A stretch of DNA of 64,000 nucleotides from Pollutimonas sp963706785. GTDB lineage: Bacteria; Pseudomonadota; Gammaproteobacteria; Burkholderiales; Burkholderiaceae_B. The position numbers and the translations under genes were made by a program. The stretch is taken from contig CAVPNJ010000002.1 in NCBI GenBank assembly GCA_963706785.1, forward strand, positions 248,001 through 312,000. The letters run 5' to 3'. Shown in pieces: positions 24,212 to 33,404 of this stretch; position 1 is the first letter of the stretch; the number at the start of each line of letters is the position of its first letter. Under the pieces are notes generated by a model that had not been told where the DNA came from, ran no database searches, and saw nothing but the letters and a program-made list of their open reading frames with translations.

Positions 24212-25717
24212 ATGCGCGCTTTACTTGCCTGCCTTGTTCTGATTTTCCTGTCCGGGTGCAGTGCGGGACCCGACACCGAGGCGCTGCGCAACGATATCGA
24301 GCAGCGGCTTGAGTTTGCCTTGAACAAAGACGTGGTCGAGTTGGTAAGCCTTGAACGGCGCGGGTCACAAAACGACACCCAGGCTCCTGCAGGGGAGGAC
24401 CGGCGTATTATTTACTTCGATGCCACGCTTGAGCTCAAGCGGGACATCGACTTCAGCGCATGGAATGCTCCCGGCGTGGCCGGCTTGATTTCCAGTCTGG
24501 GCGCCGGGCCGAGGGGCATGTTTGGTATTACCTCTGGTGGAAACAAGGCTGGCGATATTATCACCGCCCACGGCACTGCGCTCTATCGGCATGATGGTCA
24601 GCGCTGGGTGACCGTGGTCCCCGCCGGCTATCAGCCCCCGGTGGCGCCCGGATTCGCTGTCGCTCCCGCAGAGGGCATTGGGGCTATTCTGGCTGGCCTG
24701 GGTAAAGTGGTCGACGCCTTCCCGCGCGATTCGTCTCCGGCACAGTATGCCGCGATTCAGGAAGAGTTGACGACTGCGCAGGCCAACATACAGGCTCGAT
24801 TGGCCAGGCTCGCAAACGGATACGCAATTGCTGCCGGGGCCGAGCACGGCCAATATTTGCGTGTAGCAAAAGCCTTGTTCATTCAGCGCAATTCGCGCGG
24901 CGTGCCATTGATCACGCGCGGCGGCGAAGAGAATTTGCAGCTTTTGCGATCGGGCAAAGTCTCTCTGGCGCTCGCCCAGGGAGACGCCGCACTAGATGCC
25001 TACGAGGGAAAAGGAGCGTTCGAAGGCCAAGGGCCGCATAGCGATTTGCGCGCCATTGCCAGCTTGTACCCCGAACCTATGCATGTCTTGGTCAGGGGCG
25101 ACGACACACGAGCTTCGATCGCAGACTTGCGATCCAGCCGGGTGGCCATTGGCGAGATCGGCTCGGCCTCGCGCACGACTGCCCTGCGAGTTCTCAAGGC
25201 GCACGGGCTTGGGCTTGAAGATATCTCTGCGCAAGAACTCAGCATTGGCGCCGCTCTGCTTGCGCTGCAACGCAACGAGGTCGACGCGGTATTTCAAGTC
25301 ATTGGCACCCCTGCGGACAGTATTCGGGCTTCGTTGGCGTCCATGCCCCTGCGTTTGCTGCCTTTATCATCAGAAGCGGTGTCTAAGCTCACTGACGAGA
25401 AGCGTGGCTATTTTCCGTACATCATCACCAAAGGAACTTATCCCGGACAGGCGAGCGACGTTCCAACTATCGGGACTGCAGCGCTTTTGTTAACGGACGC
25501 AACGCTCTCCGACGCCGAGGTTGGTACGCTGACGCACACTATTTTCGAACAGGGACACGACTATTCGGCGTTGGGTAGTGCGCAGGGCGCGCAGATATCG
25601 CTTGCGACTAGTCGACAGGGCGTATCCTTGCCGATGCGTCGCGCGGCGCTAGAGGAACTTGAACGCATGGCTGCCTCGGTGCCGGTGGCCGGCGCGGGTC
25701 CGGAATCAGCAAAATAG
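24212..25717 (+). CDS. TAXI-type solute-binding lipoprotein with a large N-terminal extension
   Basis: The 501-residue protein starts with a lipoprotein signal (LIFLSGC, lipid Cys at 16). Residues about 200-470 are a TAXI (TRAP-associated extracytoplasmic) binding domain: DAYEGKGAF, LRAIASLYPEPMHVLV, a DLRSSRVAIGEIGSASR ligand loop and the L-Q-R-N-E-V-D-A-V-F segment. Residues 20-200 form an additional domain not found in ordinary TAXI proteins, ending in an amphipathic helix. There are no TRAP membrane genes; the partner is the abutting gltS gene. It probably delivers glutamate or a related acid to that carrier while tethered to the membrane. Confidence 0.85.
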   Translation: MRALLACLVLIFLSGCSAGPDTEALRNDIEQRLEFALNKDVVELVSLERRGSQNDTQAPAGEDRRIIYFDATLELKRDIDFSAWNAPGVAGLISSLGAGPRGMFGITSGGNKAGDIITAHGTALYRHDGQRWVTVVPAGYQPPVAPGFAVAPAEGIGAILAGLGKVVDAFPRDSSPAQYAAIQEELTTAQANIQARLARLANGYAIAAGAEHGQYLRVAKALFIQRNSRGVPLITRGGEENLQLLRSGKVSLALAQGDAALDAYEGKGAFEGQGPHSDLRAIASLYPEPMHVLVRGDDTRASIADLRSSRVAIGEIGSASRTTALRVLKAHGLGLEDISAQELSIGAALLALQRNEVDAVFQVIGTPADSIRASLASMPLRLLPLSSEAVSKLTDEKRGYFPYIITKGTYPGQASDVPTIGTAALLLTDATLSDAEVGTLTHTIFEQGHDYSALGSAQGAQISLATSRQGVSLPMRRAALEELERMAASVPVAGAGPESAK

Positions 25718-25819
25718 CAGCCGCAGGTTGCAGCGACTCAAGCAGCCGTTTCATCGTTTCAACGAATCTGCAACCGAACATCCGCCTTTGCGGCCCTTCA
25801 GTGGCAGCGTACTGGCGGA

Positions 25820-26602
25820 CTACAGCGCCGTGTCGTAGTCGATAATCAGTGGCGAGTGATCGCTGAACCGCTGCTCTTTATAGATTGAAGCTTCCCTGGC
25901 CGTAACCGCGATCCCAGGTGTGGCGATCTGATAGTCGATACGCCAACCCACGTTATTTGCCCACGCTTGCCCGCGATTGCTCCACCATGTGTAAGCTTCG
26001 CCGGTGGCGTCCGGGTACAGCTTGCGATAGACGTCGCTCCAGCCGAGCTCATCGAATACGCGGGTCAACCATGCTCTTTCTTCGGGCAGGAAGCCGCTGT
26101 TTTTCAGATTGCCCTTCCAGTTTTTCAGGTCGATTTCTTTGTGAGCGATGTTCCAGTCGCCACACAGAATGACCTGCCGTCCGCATTTGGCAAGTTCAGT
26201 GAGGTGGCTGAAAAAGCATTCCATGAAAGTAAACTTAGCCGATTGACGGTGCTCACCGCTGGAGCCAGAGGGCAAGTACAACGAAATTACCGACAAATTC
26301 TCGTACACCAGTTCCAGGTAGCGGCCCTCAGCGTCGATTTCGGGAACGCCTAAGCCTTCGATCACTTGAAGCGGCTGGACGCGGGCGTAGACTCCGACTC
26401 CGCTATAGCCTTTTTTCTCGGCATAGTGGAAGTATCCGTAATATCCCGCGGGGTTCAACATGTCGAGCGTCATGTTGTCGACTTGGGCCTTCAGTTCCTG
26501 CATGCAGATGAAGTCGGCATTTTGGGTGGGCATCCATTCCAGGAAACCTTTTTTGACGGCCGAACGGATGCCGTTCAGATTGGCTGATATTACGCGTAGC
26601 AT
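25820..26602 (-). CDS. xthA: exodeoxyribonuclease III
   Basis: The 260-residue protein has the exonuclease-endonuclease-phosphatase fold with family landmarks: NLNGIRSA near the start, the metal-binding Glu in CMQELKAQ, the LCGDWNIAH catalytic segment and the terminal FSDHSPL His. It is an apurinic/apyrimidinic endonuclease and 3'-phosphodiesterase for base-excision repair. Length is typical of the family. Confidence 0.95.
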   Translation of the reverse strand: MLRVISANLNGIRSAVKKGFLEWMPTQNADFICMQELKAQVDNMTLDMLNPAGYYGYFHYAEKKGYSGVGVYARVQPLQVIEGLGVPEIDAEGRYLELVYENLSVISLYLPSGSSGEHRQSAKFTFMECFFSHLTELAKCGRQVILCGDWNIAHKEIDLKNWKGNLKNSGFLPEERAWLTRVFDELGWSDVYRKLYPDATGEAYTWWSNRGQAWANNVGWRIDYQIATPGIAVTAREASIYKEQRFSDHSPLIIDYDTAL

Positions 26603-26635
26603 CGTGTGACTCTTGAATCAGGTAAAGCGTAGACT

Positions 26636-27433
26636 TTACCCGAACCGAAAGCTGGATGCCGTAATTCCGGCAAACGCCTGGCTTTCATGATAAACGCAAC
26701 TTGCCGAGTCGCCTTTGGCAGCACCTGCGGCAACCATGAGCGGGACTAGATGATCTTCCCGGGGGTGTGCCAGCCTGGCGGCAGGTGCGCGATCCCACTG
26801 TTCCAGCAACTGGTCACGCAGTTCGATGGGTGAGTTCAACAAGGCTTGTTGAAGCCAGGCATCGAACTGTGCTGACGCAGCGGCACCGCCGCCGTATATT
26901 TGCCTTAGGTTATGGTAGCTAAGGCCGCTGCCAATGATCAAAACGCCTTCATCGCGCAAAGGCGCAAGGGCTCGGCCCAGCGCAAGATGCAGTGTAGGGT
27001 CGTAGCTCGAGTCGATCGACAGCTGCACCATTGGCACGTCTGCAGTTGGATACATGACAAAAGCAGGTACGAATGCTCCGTGATCAAAACCGCGCTCGTC
27101 ATCGGCGTTGGCCGGCAGTCCTGCTTCAGTCAGCAGCTCTTGCACGCGCGCGGCAATATCGGGGGAGCCGGGCGCCGGATACTGAATTCGGTACGTATGT
27201 TCGGGAAAGCCGTAATAGTCGTATAGCATGCCCGGCCTCGGATTGGTCATTACCGTGAACGAACCACGAGTTTCCCAATGTGCGGACACCATAAGAATGG
27301 CTTTGGGTTTGCTACCTATTTGCTTTGGAATATCGGCCAGGGACCGCGCCAGCGTTGCATTGCTTTCTTCCATTTGCGGAATATACGGCCAGGGACCGCC
27401 ACCGTGTGAAACAAAATAGACGGGCAGTTTCAT
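26636..27433 (-). CDS. class III extradiol (DODA-type) dioxygenase, YgiD-like
   Basis: The 265-residue protein has the LigB-like fold of the 4,5-DOPA dioxygenase family: VSHGGGPWPYIP at the N-terminus (metal His), SAHWET (second metal His), GFDHGAFVP and a late GSGLSYHNL segment. Such enzymes cleave catechols such as DOPA. The single-gene context gives no hint of a pathway. It is in line with xthA and DoxX but probably separately transcribed. Confidence 0.88.
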   Translation of the reverse strand: MKLPVYFVSHGGGPWPYIPQMEESNATLARSLADIPKQIGSKPKAILMVSAHWETRGSFTVMTNPRPGMLYDYYGFPEHTYRIQYPAPGSPDIAARVQELLTEAGLPANADDERGFDHGAFVPAFVMYPTADVPMVQLSIDSSYDPTLHLALGRALAPLRDEGVLIIGSGLSYHNLRQIYGGGAAASAQFDAWLQQALLNSPIELRDQLLEQWDRAPAARLAHPREDHLVPLMVAAGAAKGDSASCVYHESQAFAGITASSFRFG

Positions 27434-27499
27434 AATTCTTTTCTAGAATCCCCGGCGGTGTACGCCGGGGAGATATCAAGGACTTAGTGTAAGAAGGAC

Positions 27500-27904
27500 T
27501 TAACTGGATCTCTTACGCATAGCGTCGACGCTCCAGGGGCCACCGCCTGCGAACGCAAGGAACAGGAATACAAAGCAGAACAGTACTGCCATTTCGCCGC
27601 CGTTCAAGAGCGGAACCAGGAGGCTGCCTTTAGTAGCGACGTGGCCAATAAAATAGGCGGCGGCAGTAAAGCCAGAAGCGATAAACGCGGCAAACTGGGT
27701 GAACAAACCGATTACCAGTAATGCACCGAAGATCAATTCAATCAGGCCCGATGCGCCGTACATCGACGCGAGGGGTACACCGGACATTTGTGTGGCCGGA
27801 ATACTGAGGATTTTCGTTGTGCCGTGTACGATCAGCAAATATCCGCTGACAATACGCAAAATGCTGAGTATGCGTGGGGTCCAGATTGCGCTCGAAGGGG
27901 TCAT
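27500..27904 (-). CDS. DoxX-family membrane protein
   Basis: The 134-residue protein has four transmembrane helices and the DoxX start (RILSILRIVSGYLLIVHGT). DoxX proteins are small inner-membrane proteins linked in some species to thiol or quinone redox. ATG at 27904 has AGGAA upstream. It is divergent from a LysR gene, which may control it and the downstream extradiol dioxygenase, a pairing often seen in proteobacteria. Confidence 0.88.
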   Translation of the reverse strand: MTPSSAIWTPRILSILRIVSGYLLIVHGTTKILSIPATQMSGVPLASMYGASGLIELIFGALLVIGLFTQFAAFIASGFTAAAYFIGHVATKGSLLVPLLNGGEMAVLFCFVFLFLAFAGGGPWSVDAMRKRSS

Positions 27905-28023
27905 GGTGATTCCTGATTAAGTGTGGTGTTAAAAGTCTTTGATCTAACGCAAGAAAGTTTAATAGATAAGCCCTAAGAAATATACTATCGGATTATTATC
28001 AGTTCATTTCCCAGCAGGAAACG

Positions 28024-28914
28024 ATGGACACACTTCTTAGCTTGCGTGTATTTTGCGAGATTGCCGCCGCGGGCAGCTTTGTTGGCGCCGCTCAGCGCTT
28101 ATCGCTTTCGGCGCCAATGGTCAGCAAACACATGGCCCATCTTGAGCGCGAACTTGGCGTTCGCTTGCTGAACCGGACAAGCCGGCGCGTCAGCCTGACT
28201 GAAGCGGGTGGCCTGTATTACGAGCAGTGCCGCGCCGCACTGGAAACCCTGGAGTTGGCAGCGGCCGCAATCGGGCGTAGCGTCGAAGCGCCACGCGGAG
28301 CGCTTAAGGTAACTGCGCCTGTGTGGTTTGCGAATCCGAGCGTGGTAAAGGTACTGGCCGCGTACCAGAAACGCTACCCCGACGTGATGCTGGACTTGCG
28401 ATTTTCCAACCGTAAGGTGGACCTGGCTTCGGAAGGCTACGATTTGGCGCTGCGCGTGACCCATGACCCGTCGCCTCACCTCATCGTTCGTCGGATTTGC
28501 CGCATTCAATTTTATCTAGTGGCCGCACCCGAGTATTTCAGCCGCTATGGAGTGCCTGAATCGCTTGCCGACCTGGACAAATACGGGGCTATTCTGCCCA
28601 GTTACCTTAACAGCGAAGGCTTTGAATTCGCGGGCCCGAAAGGCAAAGTAACCATAAGATTGAACCCCCTGATGAAATCGGACGACTCCACCTATTCGTA
28701 CCATGCCGTCAAGGCCGGAGTTGGCATTGGCTTTTTGCCCGCGTGGCTGGTCGATGAGGATTTGGCATCGGGAAGCCTGCTGCAGGTTCTGCCCCAGTAT
28801 CACCAGCCACCACACGAACTCTACGCCACATACATCAGCCGGAAATATCTGACCCCGAAAGTCAGAAGCTTTATCGATTTTCTGACACTTAATTTAGGCG
28901 AGTCGCCGTTATGA
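28024..28914 (+). CDS. LysR-family transcriptional regulator
   Basis: The 296-residue protein has the LysR winged helix at residues 1-60 (LRVFCEIAAAGSFVGAAQRL, then LERELGVRLLNRTSRRVSLT) and a periplasmic-binding-like effector domain of the CrgA type. It is divergent from the DoxX gene with 119 bases between, the usual place for a LysR-regulated promoter. The inducer is unknown. Confidence 0.93.
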   Translation: MDTLLSLRVFCEIAAAGSFVGAAQRLSLSAPMVSKHMAHLERELGVRLLNRTSRRVSLTEAGGLYYEQCRAALETLELAAAAIGRSVEAPRGALKVTAPVWFANPSVVKVLAAYQKRYPDVMLDLRFSNRKVDLASEGYDLALRVTHDPSPHLIVRRICRIQFYLVAAPEYFSRYGVPESLADLDKYGAILPSYLNSEGFEFAGPKGKVTIRLNPLMKSDDSTYSYHAVKAGVGIGFLPAWLVDEDLASGSLLQVLPQYHQPPHELYATYISRKYLTPKVRSFIDFLTLNLGESPL

Positions 28915-28951
28915 CGGATAATGTCGCTTTTCCCAATTCTGTGTCTGAATC

Positions 28952-29623
28952 ATGGCTGAGTCTTCTTATCGCACCGATTTTGTGCGCTTCTCGTTGGACC
29001 AAGGCGTATTGCGTTTTGGTCAGTTCAAGGTCAAGTCGGGGCGGATAAGCCCATATTTTTTCAACGCTGGCTTATTCAATTCCGGTTTGTCGGTAGGCCG
29101 CTTGGCGCAATTTTATGCCCAGGCGCTGGTCGACTCCGGTGTGTCTTTCGACATGCTTTTCGGTCCCGCTTATAAGGGCATTCCACTCTCCACGGCGACC
29201 TCCATCGCGTTGGCGAACCATCCCGGCTTAAACGGCCGCGATGTCCCGTTCGCTTATAACCGCAAGGAGGCGAAAGACCATGGCGAAGGCGGCGTCCTGG
29301 TGGGCGCACCGCTTAGCGGCAAGGTCGTGATCATTGATGACGTGATCACAGCTGGCACGTCGGTAAGGGAATCGGTCGATATCATTCGCGCCGCCGGGGC
29401 CGAGCCGGTTGCGGTGCTGATCGCGTTGGACCGCATGGAGCGTGCGGGCGCCGATGACGCCTTGTCGGCACATTCTGCAGTACAAGACGTCGCCAATACC
29501 TACGGAATCCCGGTAGTCAGTATCGCATCGCTGGCCGATATCATGGGCCTATTGGAAAACGATCCGCAGCTCGCTCAGCACAAGGAAGCCGTGGCGGCTT
29601 ATCGGTCGAAATACGGGGTGTAG
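28952..29623 (+). CDS. pyrE: orotate phosphoribosyltransferase
   Basis: The 223-residue protein has the PRPP-binding signature VVIIDDVITAGTSV and the substrate loop GPAYKGIPL. It converts orotate and PRPP to orotidine 5'-phosphate in pyrimidine synthesis. Length and sequence are typical of proteobacterial PyrE. Confidence 0.96.
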   Translation: MAESSYRTDFVRFSLDQGVLRFGQFKVKSGRISPYFFNAGLFNSGLSVGRLAQFYAQALVDSGVSFDMLFGPAYKGIPLSTATSIALANHPGLNGRDVPFAYNRKEAKDHGEGGVLVGAPLSGKVVIIDDVITAGTSVRESVDIIRAAGAEPVAVLIALDRMERAGADDALSAHSAVQDVANTYGIPVVSIASLADIMGLLENDPQLAQHKEAVAAYRSKYGV

Positions 29624-29639
29624 GGCGCGGGCGCGCCGT

Positions 29640-29830
29640 ACCTCCACTGACGAAAAATCTTCTGGACATAACAGCGGCCCTTAACTGCGCCGATGCCCCC
29701 ACGGATCGTGCAGCCGTTCGACGCGCAGGGATCGAAGGAGAAAAGTTTGAGGAGCGCAAGCGACGATCTTTTCGTATTCGAGTCCCGGAGCGGCGAATGG
29801 CCTTTAGAACGAAGGTCTATCGATCGCAAG
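29640..29830. other. intergenic element downstream of pyrE, no supported gene
   Basis: The 260 bases between pyrE and gatB carry no frame with a credible start. Short open frames on the minus strand encode Cys/Arg-rich peptides of the kind often predicted spuriously across conserved non-coding repeats. I suspect a dispersed repeat or small RNA here but cannot show it. Confidence 0.3.
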
Positions 29831-29847
29831 CTTAGATTGAGCCTATG

Positions 29848-29872
29848 AAAAAATGGGCCGCATACACGGCCC
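29848..29872 (-). terminator. rho-independent terminator of gatB
   Basis: GGGCCG (29855-29860) and CGGCCC (29867-29872) form a GC-rich stem. On the minus strand it is followed by a T-run complementary to A29848-29853. It lies 12 bases beyond the gatB stop, ending the gatCAB operon. Confidence 0.85.
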
Positions 29873-29883
29873 CTTCATAAACC

Positions 29884-31338
29884 TTAGCCCAGCTTTTCCT
29901 TCAACAGATCATTGACTTGTTGAGGGTTCGCCTTGCCTTTGGCCACCTTCATTACCTGACCGACCAGGGAGTTGAACGCTTTCTGCTTACCCGCGCGGAA
30001 CTCCTCGACAATGGCAGGATGGGCAGCCAGCACGTCGTCGATCATTGCGCCGATGGCGCCGCTATCACTGATCTGTTTCAGGCCCCGGCCCTCGATAATC
30101 GCATCGGGATCGCCGCCGTGTTCACCTTCCCACATCGCGGTGAAGACATCGCGCGCCATTTTGTTGGAAATCGTGCCGTCGATAATTCGAGCGACCAAGC
30201 CAGCAAGCGCAGCCGGCTGAATGGGGCTTTGCTCAATTTCGATTTCGTCCCGATTAAGTGCTGCAGAAAGTTCGCCCAGCACCCAGTTAGCCGCTAGTTT
30301 GGCCTGGCCTTGGGGCAGCTTGCTTGCCACTTCTTCAAAAAAGACAGAAATCGCTCGGGTGGTTGTTAGCTGCGCGGCATCGTAGCCGCTAAGCCCCAGG
30401 TCCTGTTCGAAACGCTGGCGTTTCTGGGCAGGTAGCTCAGGCATGGCGTCTTGTATCCGACTTATCCATTCAGGTGCGATTACCAGAGGAGGAAGGTCGG
30501 GATCAGGGAAATAACGGTAATCGTGCGCATCTTCCTTGCTGCGCATGCTGCGGGTCTCGTCGCGTTCGGAATCGTATAGGCGTGTTTCCTGAACCACTTT
30601 GCCACCGTCTTCGATAAGTTCAATCTGGCGACGAACTTCGTACTGAATCGCACGTTCAAGGAATCGGAACGAGTTCACATTCTTGATTTCACTGCGGGTG
30701 CCGAGTTCCTTTTGGCCTTTAGGGCGAACTGAAACGTTGGCGTCAATCCGGAACGATCCTTCCTGCATGTTGCCGTCGCATATACCGAGCCACACGACCA
30801 GCCCGTGCAAGGCGCGCGCATAGGCAACGGCCTCGGCGGCGGAGCGCATTTCGGGTTCAGAGACAATCTCGAGCAGAGGGGTGCCGGCTCGGTTAAGGTC
30901 AATACCCGTTGATGATTCACCACGCGGACCGACGAAATTCTCGTGCAGCGATTTGCCGGCATCTTCTTCAAGGTGGGCGCGGGTCAGGTTGATTGTTTTC
31001 TCGTCATCGCCAACAAAAAAACTGATCGTGCCGCCTTGTACCACTGGGATCTCGAATTGACTGATCTGGTAATTTTTCGGCAAGTCGGGATAAAAATAGT
31101 TCTTACGCGCAAAAATCGACCGGGGTGCGATATGGGCGCCCACAGCAAGGCCAAACTGGATGGCCCGTTCCACAGCGCCTTTATTCATGACGGGCAGGCT
31201 GCCCGGAAGAGCCATATCGACTTCGTTGGCTTGTGTGTTGGGCGCAGCGCCGAAACGCGTACTGCTATTAGAAAAAATCTTGGATTCGGTGGAAAGCTGT
31301 GTGTGCGTTTCCAGACCGATGACGATTTCCCATTCCAT
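29884..31338 (-). CDS. gatB: Asp-tRNA(Asn)/Glu-tRNA(Gln) amidotransferase subunit B
   Basis: The 484-residue protein opens with the GatB signature VIGLETHTQLSTESK and contains the cradle-domain motif of the kinase/amidotransferase site (SSTGIDLNRAGTPLLEIV). It ends with the YqeY-like tRNA-binding tail. It phosphorylates and, with GatA-supplied ammonia, amidates mischarged Glu-tRNA(Gln) or Asp-tRNA(Asn). It overlaps gatA by one base. Confidence 0.97.
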   Translation of the reverse strand: MEWEIVIGLETHTQLSTESKIFSNSSTRFGAAPNTQANEVDMALPGSLPVMNKGAVERAIQFGLAVGAHIAPRSIFARKNYFYPDLPKNYQISQFEIPVVQGGTISFFVGDDEKTINLTRAHLEEDAGKSLHENFVGPRGESSTGIDLNRAGTPLLEIVSEPEMRSAAEAVAYARALHGLVVWLGICDGNMQEGSFRIDANVSVRPKGQKELGTRSEIKNVNSFRFLERAIQYEVRRQIELIEDGGKVVQETRLYDSERDETRSMRSKEDAHDYRYFPDPDLPPLVIAPEWISRIQDAMPELPAQKRQRFEQDLGLSGYDAAQLTTTRAISVFFEEVASKLPQGQAKLAANWVLGELSAALNRDEIEIEQSPIQPAALAGLVARIIDGTISNKMARDVFTAMWEGEHGGDPDAIIEGRGLKQISDSGAIGAMIDDVLAAHPAIVEEFRAGKQKAFNSLVGQVMKVAKGKANPQQVNDLLKEKLG

Positions 31339-32870
31339 TATTGCTGTCCTGGTTTACGTTGGTGCCAATCGGTAACTTGTTGGAAACGGTCGGCGATAGC
31401 CAAGAGTTGCCCTTCGTTGAAATAGTTGCCGATAATTTGCAGGCCGATAGGTAAAGGTCGTGCGGGGCTGCCGAAGCCGCAGGGGATAGACATGGCTGGC
31501 AGGCCGGCCAGGCTTACGCCCAGGGTATAGACGTCGGCCAGCCAGTCGGCGGTCGGATCCTCGCGATTATCGCCAATGTGCTTGGCTACTGTAGGCGTAA
31601 CCGGCCCCATGATGACATCGCATTGGTTGGTGAAGGCCTGCTGGAAGTCGTTGACTATCATGCGCCTGACACGTTGCGCCTGCAGGTAGTAGGCATCGTA
31701 ATAACCATGGGACAACACATACGTTCCGACCATGATGCGCCTGAGCACTTCTGGTCCGAAGCCTTCAGTACGCGAGCGACTGGTCATTTCGGCAAGGTCG
31801 TGATACTGGGCAGTCCGGTGCCCATAGCGCACGCCATCGTAGCGCGACAGATTACTAGAGGCTTCGGCCGGGGCGATGACATAATAGGTCGGTATGGACA
31901 GTTCGGTGCGGGGCAGCGAAATACTGACACGCACTGCGCCCAGTGACTCAAAGGTTAACAGCGCAGCCTCTACAGCGGCGGCGACGTCGCTGGCCAAGCC
32001 GGCATTAAAGAATTCGGTGGGAACGCCTATGCGCAGTCCTTGCAGCGGCAGGGCTCCGCCCGCGCTCTGGACCTTGATGGCAGCTTCGAATTCGGCCCTG
32101 ATGCGGCCCGAAGCATTTTGGACGCCATCGCATGTTTCCAGACTGGTCGAATCATGCGGATCAAAGCCGCTCATGGTGTCGAGCAAATCGAGCAAGTCTC
32201 TGGCATATCGGGCGATGGGGCCAGCTTGGTCCAGGCTGGAACCATAGGCAATCATGCCGTAGCGGGAAACCGTGCCATAAGTAGGTTTGATGCCGCTTAC
32301 GCCGCACAATGCGGCTGGCTGGCGCACGGAACCTCCGGTGTCGGTTCCGGTGGCGGCCAAAACCAGTCCCGCCGCGACCGCGGCTGCGGACCCTCCGGAA
32401 GAACCGCCCGGCACTGCCGAGTGATCCCATGGGTTTTTAGCGGGTCCGAAAGCGGAATTCTCGTTGCCCGAACCCATTGCGAATTCGTCGCAATTGAGTT
32501 TGCCGATCGAAACTGTGCCGGCTTGCAACAGCTTACCGACCACTGTTGCGTCGAACGGGCTGACGTAACTTCCCAGCATTTTGCTGGCAGCTGTCGTGCG
32601 CCAACCCTGCGTGACGAATACATCTTTGTGTGCGATAGGTATGCCGGTAAGTGGCGTGGCTTGCCCGGCCTCTAGCAGCTTGTCGGCGGCCTGGGCCTGA
32701 GCCAGCGTCAGTTCCGGATCGATATGCAAGAAGGCGTTCAGGTCGGACTGAGCCTGTGCGGCTTCAAGAGCGCTGACGGCGATTTCACGGGCGCTAAGCT
32801 TTCGCTGCTGCAGGGCGCTTCGCAACGCCGCAATGCTGTCGAATTCGGTATGTAGTGGGTTGCTTGACAT
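31338..32870 (-). CDS. gatA: Asp-tRNA(Asn)/Glu-tRNA(Gln) amidotransferase subunit A
   Basis: The 510-residue amidase has the complete Ser-cisSer-Lys triad: Lys82 (IAHKDVF), Ser157 (PGGSSGGS) and Ser181 (TDTGGSVRQPA). It releases ammonia from glutamine and channels it to GatB. Only three bases separate it from gatC upstream. Confidence 0.97.
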   Translation of the reverse strand: MSSNPLHTEFDSIAALRSALQQRKLSAREIAVSALEAAQAQSDLNAFLHIDPELTLAQAQAADKLLEAGQATPLTGIPIAHKDVFVTQGWRTTAASKMLGSYVSPFDATVVGKLLQAGTVSIGKLNCDEFAMGSGNENSAFGPAKNPWDHSAVPGGSSGGSAAAVAAGLVLAATGTDTGGSVRQPAALCGVSGIKPTYGTVSRYGMIAYGSSLDQAGPIARYARDLLDLLDTMSGFDPHDSTSLETCDGVQNASGRIRAEFEAAIKVQSAGGALPLQGLRIGVPTEFFNAGLASDVAAAVEAALLTFESLGAVRVSISLPRTELSIPTYYVIAPAEASSNLSRYDGVRYGHRTAQYHDLAEMTSRSRTEGFGPEVLRRIMVGTYVLSHGYYDAYYLQAQRVRRMIVNDFQQAFTNQCDVIMGPVTPTVAKHIGDNREDPTADWLADVYTLGVSLAGLPAMSIPCGFGSPARPLPIGLQIIGNYFNEGQLLAIADRFQQVTDWHQRKPGQQ

Positions 32871-32873
32871 GGA

Positions 32874-33182
32874 TTACTCGATAACCGTGGGCACAAGGAA
32901 TAGGCCATCATCCTCGGCAGGGGAGTTGGCCATCAATGCCTGACGTTGAACGACCGTATTGGTCGCTGCGGCGACGTCGGAACGCAAGCGCAACATAATA
33001 TCTTGGTGCGCTGAAAGCGGATGGGCCATGGGCTCGATACCGCGGGTATCGACGGCCTGTAGTTGTTGAATCAGGCTTAACATTCCGTCCAGGTCTTTCT
33101 GGGCGTGCGATGTTTCTTCGGGCGAGAGTTCGATGCGTGCGAGCCGTGCGATACGGGCCACATCTTGCGGAGAAATTGCCAT
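32874..33182 (-). CDS. gatC: Asp-tRNA(Asn)/Glu-tRNA(Gln) amidotransferase subunit C
   Basis: From ATG at 33182 the protein has 102 residues, beginning MAISPQDVARIARLARIELS, the conserved start of GatC. A longer in-frame reading from 33308 adds residues unlike the family. GatC wraps around GatA and stabilises the GatCAB complex. It is the promoter-proximal gene of gatCAB and is divergent from mreB. The ribosome-binding site is weak. Confidence 0.93.
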   Translation of the reverse strand: MAISPQDVARIARLARIELSPEETSHAQKDLDGMLSLIQQLQAVDTRGIEPMAHPLSAHQDIMLRLRSDVAAATNTVVQRQALMANSPAEDDGLFLVPTVIE

Positions 33183-33337
33183 TAGTGTCTTAAATAGTAA
33201 GGGATACGGGTCTAAATGTTTCCGCTTGCAACGGCAAGGAGAGCGGTAGGTTACAGAACATAATATGCTGTTATTTGACCTTATCAAGATTGAATTATAA
33301 GTTATCATTGTTGGTTTAATTCATCAGTCAATTTATT

Positions 33338-33359
33338 GCTCCCGCTTTAGCGGTAGAGC
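33338..33359 (+). terminator. terminator-like hairpin in the mreB leader
   Basis: GCTC-CCGC (33338-33345) pairs with GCGG (33350-33353) and, after a TA bulge, GAGC (33356-33359). TTTTCTG follows at once. It lies 45 bases before the mreB start and could act as an attenuator of the mre operon or end stray transcripts from upstream. Confidence 0.5.
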
Positions 33360-33404
33360 TTTTCTGAATTAAAACCTTTTCAATTCTGATTTCACTGAGC
33401 GCCC

